The notes beneath the pieces are model-generated. The model did no database searches. It worked only from the letters and a program-made list of their open reading frames with translations, and was not told where the DNA came from. Both the position numbers and the translations under genes were made by a program. Positions 1-5,948 of a stretch of 7,500 nt of DNA are shown piece after piece (the first letter of the stretch is position 1; every line of letters begins with the position of its first letter). Location of the stretch: NCBI GenBank assembly GCA_015655165.1, contig JAATFN010000219.1, positions 1-7,500 of the forward strand, in the 5' to 3' direction. The DNA is from Betaproteobacteria bacterium. GTDB lineage: Bacteria > Pseudomonadota > Gammaproteobacteria > Burkholderiales > Burkholderiaceae_D.

Positions 1-842
1 AAGATCGTGCTTATGCACAGGGATTTGAGCTGAACTACACAGGCCATCTGAATCGCCAACATGACGCCGGTAGCGATATGAAACATTTTTCATTACAAAC
101 GTCTACGCGTAACGAGCATCAGGAAGTCTCTCGCTACTGGCTGATTGCTTCTGCGATGACACCACCTAACGGCAAAAATAAACCATTCCCCGGCAAACGT
201 GTCAATAAACAGGCCAGTAATCAGGAAGACACCTATACATTGGGTTTAGGTACAAGCCAACAACATGTGTATGGTGTTGACAGTATCTGGCAATATGGTG
301 CTACATTCGGGGTGATCAACGGATGGGCGGAGTCGGTAGTCAGAGGTGGGGTTGATCGCATGCATCGTCTAGCGGGTATGCAAAATTTAAGAGCATCTCC
401 GGCAAGTAGCCAAGGTAGGGTACTGGTTGATCTGATGGTGAATAACACAAACAAATCACATCTTTTTGATAGCAATCTGTCTGTGAATGTGACGCAAGTC
501 ATTCATATCGGCACACTTCAAAACGCCATGACTGTTGGTGCATATATGATGTATGACAGACAGGGGCAACCGGCCATAACAGCCGGTATTGAAGGTATCA
601 ATAACATGCATTCTTATCTGAGTGGCTATATCGGGGTATATAACAAATCGGTGGTAAGCGATGCTGTGACAAGACATGCAGGAACACGGCACAACGTTCT
701 CTATGCAGCTACCGGCCTGAATATGCCTTTTTCCAAGATGGTGCTGTCATTGACATTTACTTACTATCTTGGGGACCTGGTCGATCGGCAAATCATCAGG
801 ACAGACAATTATCTTAACGTAGGCTTCGGATATCGATTCTGA
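1..842 (+). CDS. Outer-membrane beta-barrel protein, C-terminal part (possibly LpxR/DUF2219-like)
   Basis: The reading frame is open from the left edge (first whole codon at 3) to TGA at 840-842, so 279 residues of a gene that begins outside the window are seen. The ATG at 78 is internal, because the frame has no stop before it. The protein shows alternating polar and hydrophobic strands with many Tyr, Gly and Asn residues, and ends in Gly-Phe-Gly-Tyr-Arg-Phe. A terminal Phe after such a strand is the usual signal of an outer-membrane barrel. The stretches Gly-Val-Asp-Ser-Ile-Trp-Gln-Tyr-Gly-Ala and a late Ala-Gly-Ile-Glu-Gly, plus the final strands, remind me of the lipid A 3'-O-deacylase family LpxR (DUF2219). 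This is a remembered pattern, not an alignment. If it holds, the position of the catalytic His would be Gln. The barrel call is fairly safe; the family call is tentative. An unrelated barrel is the main alternative. Confidence 0.6.
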   Translation, partial: DRAYAQGFELNYTGHLNRQHDAGSDMKHFSLQTSTRNEHQEVSRYWLIASAMTPPNGKNKPFPGKRVNKQASNQEDTYTLGLGTSQQHVYGVDSIWQYGATFGVINGWAESVVRGGVDRMHRLAGMQNLRASPASSQGRVLVDLMVNNTNKSHLFDSNLSVNVTQVIHIGTLQNAMTVGAYMMYDRQGQPAITAGIEGINNMHSYLSGYIGVYNKSVVSDAVTRHAGTRHNVLYAATGLNMPFSKMVLSLTFTYYLGDLVDRQIIRTDNYLNVGFGYRF

Positions 843-988
843 TTGCATTGCGCAAATTGTTTAACCTCCTTCGCTATAGGATTTCAATTATTTCTAATTG
901 CTATCCGGGTTACTAAGAGTATGGTTTTAGTCTGAAATACCATTATTACAGCAACTTTGCGGCTATTTCTCTTACCTATACCTGACTC

Positions 989-1015
989 GTCAATTGATAC
1001 GAAGTGTCGATTGAC
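989..1015. promoter_or_regulatory. Imperfect 27-bp dyad, candidate operator
   Basis: The arms GTCAATTGATAC (989-1000) and GTGTCGATTGAC (1004-1015) surround a GAA centre. Ten of twelve positions are complementary, and the other two would be G-U pairs in RNA. The dyad covers the -35 and spacer of the promoter proposed for the next gene, which is where a repressor site would lie. If transcribed from further upstream it could instead act as an RNA hairpin. The repeat is seen directly; the operator role is inferred. Confidence 0.45.
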
Positions 1016-1021
1016 TAATAT
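994..1021 (+). promoter_or_regulatory. Candidate sigma70-type promoter of the 1044 gene
   Basis: TTGATA (994-999, five of six matches to the -35 consensus) is separated by 16 bases from TAATAT (1016-1021, four of six matches to -10). Transcription would start near 1028 and give a very short leader that just includes the Shine-Dalgarno at 1032-1036. The overlap with the dyad at 989-1015 supports a regulated promoter. Confidence 0.4.
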
Positions 1022-1043
1022 GAATTGATATAGGAGTATGAAG

Positions 1044-1379
1044 ATGACAAGTCGTAATGATTCATCCATGCGCTGGGTAAGCGGCTTTGCCTACACAATG
1101 ATCCCGGCTGCCTTGGTGGTGCTTGTGAAGTGTATCGTGATAGATACATTGTCAGCGCCCCGGATAAGCCCGGAATTACTGGCAGTTGATCTGACAGGTA
1201 TTCGGCCACCTGCGCAGGCTGTCCCTCCAAGAGGGCCAGTCGTGCGCCCACCGGTTTTACAGATTCCACGACCACGCCCCACATTACCTATATCCATTAC
1301 ACTACAGGTATTGCGTCCGGCACCACTACCTCCATTATTGTCGCCGATCGGTACACCACCCCAAGCGCCACTACCATGA
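1044..1379 (+). CDS. Small single-pass membrane protein with proline-rich tail
   Basis: The protein has 111 residues and I do not recognise its family. I chose the ATG at 1044 because AGGAG at 1032-1036 lies seven bases before it. The ATG at 1038 would be only one base from that site and would add just Met-Lys. Residues 1-16 are polar with two Arg, about 17-34 form a hydrophobic segment (Ile-Pro-Ala-Ala-Leu-Val-Val-Leu-Val and on), and the last ~73 residues contain about 22 prolines in PxP, RPP and PPL patterns. The expected topology is N-terminus in the cytoplasm and an extended tail in the periplasm, as in TonB-like linkers, but no TonB C-terminal fold is present. It is convergent with the glycine-zipper gene. 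Two other proteins in this window share the architecture, which raises the chance that it is real. An antisense frame covers the same DNA but has a worse start and composition. Confidence 0.6.
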   Translation: MTSRNDSSMRWVSGFAYTMIPAALVVLVKCIVIDTLSAPRISPELLAVDLTGIRPPAQAVPPRGPVVRPPVLQIPRPRPTLPISITLQVLRPAPLPPLLSPIGTPPQAPLP

Positions 1380-1425
1380 AAGAGCGTAAAGCTAATTTTT
1401 ATAACTTGTCATCTTGATGTACGTA

Positions 1426-1992
1426 CTAGCGGCGAATGAGTGCACCTTTTTCAATGCGCACCAAGTCTCCCGTATGCCACCCATGATGATCCAGTTGGGT
1501 AAAGCTTTGCATACTGCCATTATCCATACGGACATTGATCCTGCATGCTTTCTTTACCGAGGGAGATTGTTCTATTTCATGCCCCGTATGACGACTACCG
1601 ATTGCTCCTGCAATCGTGGTCAGTGTATATGCACGACTGCTGTTGTTCTGGCTACCCAGAAGCCCACCGATAATCGCGCCGGCTGCAATGCCTATTGATG
1701 TATTTTTAGCTTCTGCTACAGGACTGATTGTCTCAATCATGCCGCAGTGCGCACATGCCGCACGGGTTGCAACAGGTAATTTCAAATCATGCATGCGCTC
1801 TGGCATACTGTTTGTTTCTGGTAGCTTTTCTACTTTCGGTGTTGTGACATGGATGCGCTTTTTGTTTGCCGGTCTAGCGGGCATCAGATCAACATCTATA
1901 ATCAAAAATACCAAGAGACATAATGTCACCGTCATTGTTGATGCAATGATCATGACAGGTTGTATACGCAGTGCAGGGTGTGTCTTTTTCAT
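1426..1992 (-). CDS. Glycine-zipper 2TM domain membrane protein
   Basis: The protein has 188 residues. It has a basic N-terminus, a transmembrane helix at about 13-32 and a periplasmic linker. A Cys-Ala-His-Cys motif follows at 80-83, then Gly101-Gly105-Gly109-Gly113 in a GxxxGxxxGxxxG zipper helix. A second, weaker helix (about 121-137) and a small C-terminal domain (about 150-188, with a Val-Arg-Met-Asp-Asn-Gly-Ser strand) complete it. This order matches the Burkholderiales proteins of the 17-kDa antigen/SlyB-like glycine-zipper family (PF05433), which usually carry a CxxC just before the zipper. Their role is envelope-associated and poorly defined. The second helix is unusual: the expected Gly-Gly-Gly stretch is replaced by Gly-Ser-Arg-His-Thr-Gly. 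No clear Shine-Dalgarno precedes the ATG; instead a chain of inverted repeats ends 11 bases before it. It lies downstream of the 2096-2380 gene on the same strand. Confidence 0.8.
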   Translation of the reverse strand: MKKTHPALRIQPVMIIASTMTVTLCLLVFLIIDVDLMPARPANKKRIHVTTPKVEKLPETNSMPERMHDLKLPVATRAACAHCGMIETISPVAEAKNTSIGIAAGAIIGGLLGSQNNSSRAYTLTTIAGAIGSRHTGHEIEQSPSVKKACRINVRMDNGSMQSFTQLDHHGWHTGDLVRIEKGALIRR

Positions 1993-2003
1993 GTGTTAAC
2001 CAT

Positions 2004-2078
2004 TGATCGTTGTGCACGTTATGCACACAGATACACGATCAAACACATCGTGCTGTATACATAACAGCATGTTGTTAT
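2004..2078 (-). promoter_or_regulatory. Chain of overlapping inverted repeats in the leader of the glycine-zipper gene
   Basis: Four inverted repeats overlap in series. A: ATAACA 2061-2066 with TGTTAT 2073-2078. B: TGCTGT 2051-2056 with ACAGCA 2064-2069. C: CACGAT 2034-2039 with ATCGTG 2047-2052. D: TGATCGT 2004-2010 with ACGATCA 2035-2041, plus an inner TGTGCA 2011-2016 with TGCACA 2022-2027. Neighbours share bases, so A plus C and B plus D are alternative folds, as in attenuators and riboswitches. D ends 11 bases before the start codon at 1992. The repeats are seen directly; switching is inferred, and no known riboswitch class was recognised. Confidence 0.45.
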
Positions 2079-2095
2079 CTCACAGGTAATTGGTT

Positions 2096-2380
2096 TTACC
2101 CGAAGGTCGGGGCAGGACCAACCGGCGTCGGTGGTATTGGTGGCGTTATCGGTCGTGGATTGGTTGGTAAGAGTAATGTTGTTGGTCTTTTTGGCGGGGT
2201 GCAAGGCACTTCAGGAAGCGTTATTTCGGCCTGATTAAATATGGAGATATGCTCTGCTTCTGTATGTAAATCCAGATTGTGCACAAGCACTTGCAAGGCC
2301 AGTGTCATTGTCGTAAAAAAACATAAGGCAATGATGACTAGCAGATATCTGATCCGGTGACGTTTCTGTGATGAATGCAT
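2096..2380 (-). CDS. Small single-pass membrane protein with proline-rich tail
   Basis: The protein has 94 residues with no recognised family. The start is placed at the ATG at 2378-2380 because GGAGA lies eight bases upstream of it on the minus strand. The ATG at 2393-2395, five codons earlier, has no such site. The N-terminus is basic (Lys-Arg-His-Arg-Ile-Arg), a strong hydrophobic helix covers about residues 12-33, and the tail carries about 15 prolines in its last 44 residues (Pro-Pro-Ile-Pro-Pro-Thr-Pro pattern). The architecture is the same as that of the proteins at 1044-1379 and 2835-3113, without obvious sequence identity. The glycine-rich frame on the plus strand is the mirror of these proline codons; it lacks an ATG and a ribosome binding site. 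The gap to the glycine-zipper gene is 103 bases, so co-transcription is possible. Confidence 0.6.
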   Translation of the reverse strand: MHSSQKRHRIRYLLVIIALCFFTTMTLALQVLVHNLDLHTEAEHISIFNQAEITLPEVPCTPPKRPTTLLLPTNPRPITPPIPPTPVGPAPTFG

Positions 2381-2395
2381 GATATGAATCTCCAT

Positions 2396-2834
2396 AGCAA
2401 TAAAGATCGCTGCATTATGAATCGCTTGTCGTGATGCTGTGTTAGTAGACTATGGAGGTCGTAAGTGAATGTTATAACTTAACAAAATACGAATGAAATT
2501 CACGTTATTTGGAATTTGTTCTAGTTTGCGGTTCAGTGTGATGTATAAATTGGACTGGTTTGACAGGGGTTATTACGGTTGCATGCATCAATGCGATATA
2601 TGGTGTATTTTTTTAAGACAGCGCTATACGCTGATTGTGGATTTATTTCTGCTTGAGAATTGAACGACTGCTTTTACTTTGATTTGAACAAGTGTTCCAA
2701 GGTAAAGATCATACATTGGCAGAACAGCTCACTGTATTGCAACTTGCCATCATGTAGGCATGTCAAGTGATAGAGCAGTGTACGTTCTTTATTGAATTGT
2801 GATTGCTCCTTTATCATTTTTAAAGGAGAGTGTA
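2396..2834. other. Long divergent intergenic region, no convincing gene
   Basis: These 439 bases separate two divergent small genes and should contain both promoters. I see a perfect -35 consensus TTGACA at 2560-2565 on the plus strand but no matching -10 at 16-18 bases. There is a T7 run at 2608-2614 without a good stem before it, and a small dyad CAGCG-CTATA-CGCTG at 2619-2633. On the minus strand CATAAT (2414-2419) could be a -10 for the 2380 gene, but no -35 fits. A 47-codon minus-strand frame (2674-2817) has no ribosome binding site. The right end is the hairpin listed below. Confidence 0.4.
2806..2828 (+). promoter_or_regulatory. Hairpin that sequesters the Shine-Dalgarno of the 2835 gene
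   Basis: CTCCTTTA (2806-2813) is perfectly complementary to TAAAGGAG (2821-2828) across a 7-base TCATTTT loop. The right arm is itself the ribosome binding site (GGAG at 2825-2828, six bases before the ATG at 2835). In RNA this 8-bp stem would hide the site, as in RNA thermometers and other translational switches. The pairing is seen directly; regulation is inferred, because the stem is short and AU-rich. Confidence 0.5.
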
Positions 2835-3113
2835 ATGCCGGTTTATCGTGTATCACCACTACGTATTGGTGTCGTACTTTTAGTAATGGTCAGCCAAAGT
2901 GCCATGGCAGGCAATCCTATCCAGTTGCCCAAACCGCCAGGCAGGCCAATATTTCAAACGCCGCCAATCGATATACCGCGACGTCCGGCACAACAGCCCC
3001 ATTATGTGCCACCTACTGTCGCTAGACCTCAAGCAGGGCCGTCAAGACCTTCTATACCACAACAGCCTTCACGACCGAATTCTCCTTGGGGATATTTTCC
3101 AGGGGATGTATAA
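2835..3113 (+). CDS. Small exported proline-rich protein
   Basis: The protein has 92 residues with no recognised family. The ATG at 2835 is chosen for its excellent AAAGGAG site six bases upstream; starting there also gives a textbook signal peptide. Residues 1-10 carry two Arg, 11-20 are hydrophobic, and Ser-Ala-Met-Ala (22-25) before Gly-Asn-Pro is a signal peptidase I site. The mature chain of about 67 residues has about 20 prolines plus many Arg and Gln (RP, PQQP, PPG patterns), ends in an aromatic patch (Trp-Gly-Tyr-Phe-Pro-Gly-Asp-Val) and has no Cys. It is probably disordered and periplasmic or secreted. Unlike its two proline-rich neighbours it appears to be cleaved. Translation may be limited by the hairpin at 2806-2828. 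It ends at the shared terminator and is convergent with lysS. Confidence 0.7.
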   Translation: MPVYRVSPLRIGVVLLVMVSQSAMAGNPIQLPKPPGRPIFQTPPIDIPRRPAQQPHYVPPTVARPQAGPSRPSIPQQPSRPNSPWGYFPGDV

Positions 3114-3160
3114 ATAGCGAGAAGATTATCGGTACGTATGTGCGGTCGACAACAGTAGCA

Positions 3161-3196
3161 AAAAAGCCTGGCAATTGATCAATTGCCAGGCTTTTT
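3161..3196. terminator. Bidirectional Rho-independent terminator
   Basis: This is a perfect 36-base palindrome. The stem GCCTGGCAATT pairs with AATTGCCAGGC around a GATC loop, flanked by five A on the left and five T on the right. It therefore reads as stem plus U-tract on both strands. It lies 47 bases after the proline-rich gene stop (plus) and 17 bases after the lysS stop (minus), so it can end both convergent transcripts. Confidence 0.92.
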
Positions 3197-3213
3197 CTGA
3201 TAGATGACTTAGC

Positions 3214-4752
3214 TTAGTCTTCGCGACGCATATGCGGGAACAATAATACATCACGAATGTTCGGTGAATCGGTAATCAACATCATCAAACGATCGATACC
3301 GATGCCACAACCTCCTGCTGGCGGCATACCGTATTCGAGTGCACGGATATAGTCTGCATCGTAATACATAGCTTCTTCGTCACCGGCGTCTTTTGCTTCA
3401 ACCTGCGCACGAAAACGTGCTGCTTGATCTTCCGGATCATTCAATTCAGAGAAGCCGTTGGCGATTTCACGACCGGTGATGAATAATTCAAAACGCTCAG
3501 TAATACCGGGAACGGTATCGGAAGCACGCGCTAATGGAGATACTTCGACAGGGTAGTCGACAATGTATGTCGGATTCCATAATTGCGACTCGGCAGTTTC
3601 TTCAAATAACGCCAATTGTAACGCACCGACGCCGGCATGAGACAACGGTGGTGCATCGGCTTTGACACCAAATTTTTTCAGCTCCGTACGCAAGAAGGCA
3701 ATGTCTGCCAATTGTGCATCGGTATAGTCTGGCGCATATTTTTTGATGGCCCCGATAATTGTCAAACGCTCGAAAGGCTTGGATAAGTCCAGTTCACGCC
3801 CTTGGTATGTCAACGTTGCCGTACCATGTGCATCAATGGCAGCCTGACGAATGACTTGTTCGGTAAAACCCATTAACCATTGATAGTCTACATAGGCTGC
3901 GTAGTATTCCATCATGGTGAATTCCGGATTGTGACGTGGTGAAACGCCTTCGTTGCGGAAGTTGCGGTTGATTTCGAATACACGCTGGAAGCCACCGACA
4001 ATCAGACGTTTCAAGTACAGTTCCGGTGCAATACGCAAATACATTTGCATATCTAACGCATTGTGGTGGGTGATAAACGGTTTGGCTGCTGCGCCACCTG
4101 GAATGGCATGCAACATCGGCGTTTCAACTTCCATGAAATCGTTTGTTTCCATGAAACGACGAATCGATGAAATGGCAGCCGTGCGAGCTTTGAAAGTGCG
4201 GCGTGTGTCTTCGTTGATGATCAAATCAACATAGCGCTGCCGGTATTTCAGCTCCTGGTCGGACAGACCATGGAATTTATCCGGTAACGGGCGCAATGAC
4301 TTGGTAATTAACCGCAGCGCGTGTACTTTAACAGACAGCTCACCAGTTTTGGTTTTAAACAGCAGACCTTCCGCACCGAGAATGTCACCCATGTCATAGT
4401 GCTTGAATGCAGTATGGGCTTCTTCTCCGGTATTATCATTAGAGATATACAACTGGATACGGCCTGATGCATTTTTGCCAGACGCATCTTGAATTGTCGC
4501 AAAGGATGCTTTACCCATGACACGTTTTAACATCATGCGACCGGCAACAGTGACGTTGACCGGGTTCGCATCAAACGCTGCGTTGTCCAGTTCGTCATAT
4601 TTTTCGTGCAAGTCAAATGCCTTGTCCTTTGGGCGGAAGTCATTCGGGAAAGCAATGCCTTGGGAGCGCAGGGCGGCCAATTTGGCACGACGCTCTGCGA
4701 TGATGGCGTTTTCATCGACGGCAACAGGTGCGTTATCGTTTTGTGTGCTCAT
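3214..4752 (-). CDS. lysS: Lysyl-tRNA synthetase, class II
   Basis: LysRS charges tRNA-Lys with lysine using ATP, in the cytoplasm. The 512 residues match the usual bacterial length of about 500. An N-terminal OB-fold anticodon-binding domain (about 65-150) precedes the class II catalytic domain. Motif 1 lies around 198-213 (Glu-Val-Glu-Thr-Pro-Met-Leu), motif 2 at 265-284 (Phe-Arg-Asn-Glu-Gly, then Arg-His-Asn-Pro-Glu-Phe-Thr), and motif 3 at 480-492 (Gly-Cys-Gly-Ile-Gly-Ile-Asp-Arg). A Gly-Lys-Asn-Ala-Ser segment at about 92-96 looks like a small insertion in the OB fold relative to other LysRS proteins I recall. It follows prfB by 54 bases on the same strand, an old conserved pairing, and is probably co-transcribed. 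The ATG at 4752 has only AT-rich sequence before it and no clear Shine-Dalgarno, but it fits the family N-terminus. The chain looks intact. Confidence 0.97.
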   Translation of the reverse strand: MSTQNDNAPVAVDENAIIAERRAKLAALRSQGIAFPNDFRPKDKAFDLHEKYDELDNAAFDANPVNVTVAGRMMLKRVMGKASFATIQDASGKNASGRIQLYISNDNTGEEAHTAFKHYDMGDILGAEGLLFKTKTGELSVKVHALRLITKSLRPLPDKFHGLSDQELKYRQRYVDLIINEDTRRTFKARTAAISSIRRFMETNDFMEVETPMLHAIPGGAAAKPFITHHNALDMQMYLRIAPELYLKRLIVGGFQRVFEINRNFRNEGVSPRHNPEFTMMEYYAAYVDYQWLMGFTEQVIRQAAIDAHGTATLTYQGRELDLSKPFERLTIIGAIKKYAPDYTDAQLADIAFLRTELKKFGVKADAPPLSHAGVGALQLALFEETAESQLWNPTYIVDYPVEVSPLARASDTVPGITERFELFITGREIANGFSELNDPEDQAARFRAQVEAKDAGDEEAMYYDADYIRALEYGMPPAGGCGIGIDRLMMLITDSPNIRDVLLFPHMRRED

Positions 4753-4806
4753 AATAATTCAATCTAATAGGTTAAATGCTGTGCGAATAGCCGGTTCAAG
4801 AACGTG

Positions 4807-5911
4807 TCAGACACCTTGCTTTAACGATGCGGCAATAAAGTCATCCAGTTCGCCATCCAAAACAGCTTTGGTGTTGCCTGTCTCGAAGTTGGTGCGCAAA
4901 TCTTTGATACGGGATTGATCCAGTACATAAGAGCGGATCTGATGCCCCCAGCCGACATCGGTTTTCGAGTCTTCAAGCTTTTGTTGTTCACTCATACGCT
5001 TACGTAATTCCAGTTCGAACAATTTGGCTTTCAACATATCCCATGCTTCGGCTTTATTTCTGTGTTGACTGCGGTCATTCTGGCATTGCACAACAATACC
5101 TGACGGGCCATGTGTTAATCGTACCGCAGAATCGGTTTTATTAATGTGCTGACCACCTGCGCCAGAGGCGCGGTAGGTATCCAAACGCACATCAGCCGGA
5201 TTGATGTCGATTTCGATCGAATCATCGACTTCAGGATAGACAAATAAACTGGAAAACGATGTGTGACGACCGTTGGCCGAGTCGAATGGGGACTTGCGCA
5301 CTAACCGGTGTACACCTGTTTCGGTACGCAAGAAGCCATAAGCATATTCGCCTTCAACTTTTAACGTAGCGGTTTTAATACCGGCAACTTCACCGTCGGA
5401 TTGTTCCAGAATCTCGACTTTAAATCCCTTGCGTTCACAGTAACGCAGGTATTGACGCAGCAACATGGAAGCCCAGTCCTGCGCCTCGGTACCACCAGCA
5501 CCTGCCTGGATATCGATAAAGCAGTTGTTCGGATCCATGGGATTGTTGAACATACGGCGAAATTCCATACCTTCAACCAGCAAACGGGTTGCTTCTGTAT
5601 CGGCTTCTATGGCAGCAACAGTGTCTTCGTCCTGTTCTGCGCGTGCCATGGAAAACAGATCCTTCGCATCGGCCAGATCAGTATCGATCTTGATCAACGT
5701 ATGGACAATCTGTTCCAGCGATTTCTTTTCTTTACCCAAGTCTTGTGCCCTTTTCGGGTCATTCCAGACTTCCGGATCTTCTAATTCGCCGTTAACTTGT
5801 TCGAGTTTCTCTGACTTGACATCGAAGTCAAAGATACCTCCGAAGTTCAACTGCACGATTAGTTAAGTCGTCTAACAGTGACTGGAGGGAATTTAAGCGT
5901 TCTGCTTCCAT
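4807..5911 (-). CDS. prfB: Peptide chain release factor 2, with programmed +1 frameshift
   Basis: RF2 recognises UGA and UAA stop codons and triggers peptide release. The gene is read in two frames. The first runs from ATG at 5909-5911 for 27 codons, beginning Met-Glu-Ala-Glu-Arg-Leu-Asn-Ser-Leu and ending Arg-Arg-Tyr-Leu, then meets TGA at 5828-5830. A +1 shift on CTT-T resumes at GAC (5829) and continues to TGA at 4807-4809. The product is 367 residues, against 365 in E. coli. The stop-recognition tripeptide Ser-Pro-Phe is at 207-209 and the catalytic Gly-Gly-Gln at 252-254. The residue matching Thr246 of E. coli K-12 RF2 is Ala, the common and more active form. A naive call would start at a GTG at 5856 in the second frame and give a false 349-residue protein. 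No strong Shine-Dalgarno precedes the true start. Synthesis is expected to be autoregulated by RF2 level. Confidence 0.96.
5828..5842 (-). promoter_or_regulatory. prfB +1 frameshift signal
   Basis: On the minus strand the codons read CGG AGG TAT CTT TGA, followed by C. The internal Shine-Dalgarno-like GGAGG (5837-5841) sits three bases before the slippery CTT-T (5830-5833), and UGA-C is a poor stop context. This closely follows the E. coli prfB site (AGGGGG TAT CTT TGA C). When RF2 is scarce the ribosome pauses at UGA and slips forward, making full-length RF2. Confidence 0.96.
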
Positions 5912-5942
5912 GATAATGTGTGTTGTTACGATCAAACCGCAC

Positions 5943-5948
5943 ATTATA
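5943..5948 (-). promoter_or_regulatory. Candidate -10 box for prfB-lysS
   Basis: A perfect TATAAT is present on the minus strand, with an expected transcript start near 5936 and a leader of about 25 bases before the prfB ATG. No good -35 is found at 16-18 bases (TGCCAA at best), so the promoter call rests on the -10 alone. Confidence 0.5.

Larger units (their letters stand above)
843..1043. other. Intergenic region with weak hairpins and a candidate promoter
   Basis: This 201-base AT-rich spacer follows the barrel gene. An inverted repeat at 879-906 (CAATTA, loop TTTC, TAATTG, with outer GGAT/ATCC) and a weaker one at 921-943 (ATGGT/ACCAT) lie downstream of the barrel gene. Neither has a proper T-tract, so I do not call a terminator. 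The right end holds the dyad and promoter listed separately. The 61-codon frame on the opposite strand has no ribosome binding site and overlaps the next gene; I do not regard it as real. Confidence 0.5.

Noticed and set aside
884..1069. 61-codon minus-strand frame in the spacer before the 1044 gene
   Set aside because: It has no Shine-Dalgarno, begins inside the next gene, and covers the promoter and dyad on the other strand.
1091..1297. Glycine-rich frame on the minus strand opposite the first proline-rich gene
   Set aside because: It is the complement of CCN proline codons read as GGN, has no ribosome binding site, and the plus-strand frame has AGGAG and a membrane segment.
1616..1999. 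127-codon plus-strand frame over the glycine-zipper gene
   Set aside because: The minus-strand product matches a known family along its whole length, so this is an antisense shadow.
1992..2003. Four-codon frame ATG GTT AAC ACA whose TGA overlaps the glycine-zipper start codon
   Set aside because: There is no ribosome binding site of its own; ATGA overlap at such short length is likely chance, though it could matter if the leader proves to be a switch.
2010..2234. Glycine-rich frame on the plus strand opposite the second proline-rich gene
   Set aside because: It begins at TTG without a Shine-Dalgarno and mirrors the minus-strand proline codons; the minus frame has a good GGAGA and a basic-hydrophobic N-terminus.
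2463..2483. Tiny frame after a good GGAGG (GTG, five codons, stop)
   Set aside because: It is too short to assess and leads nowhere: the next gene on that strand begins more than 350 bases later.
2674..2859. 61-codon minus-strand frame (or 47 codons from 2817)
   Set aside because: No ribosome binding site on that strand; the longer form overlaps the start of the well-supported 2835 gene. Kept only as a weak possibility in the spacer finding.
5856..5856. GTG start for a 349-residue RF2
   Set aside because: The nine residues before Asp are the wrong-frame reading of the frameshift region; the conserved N-terminus is in the other frame from 5911.
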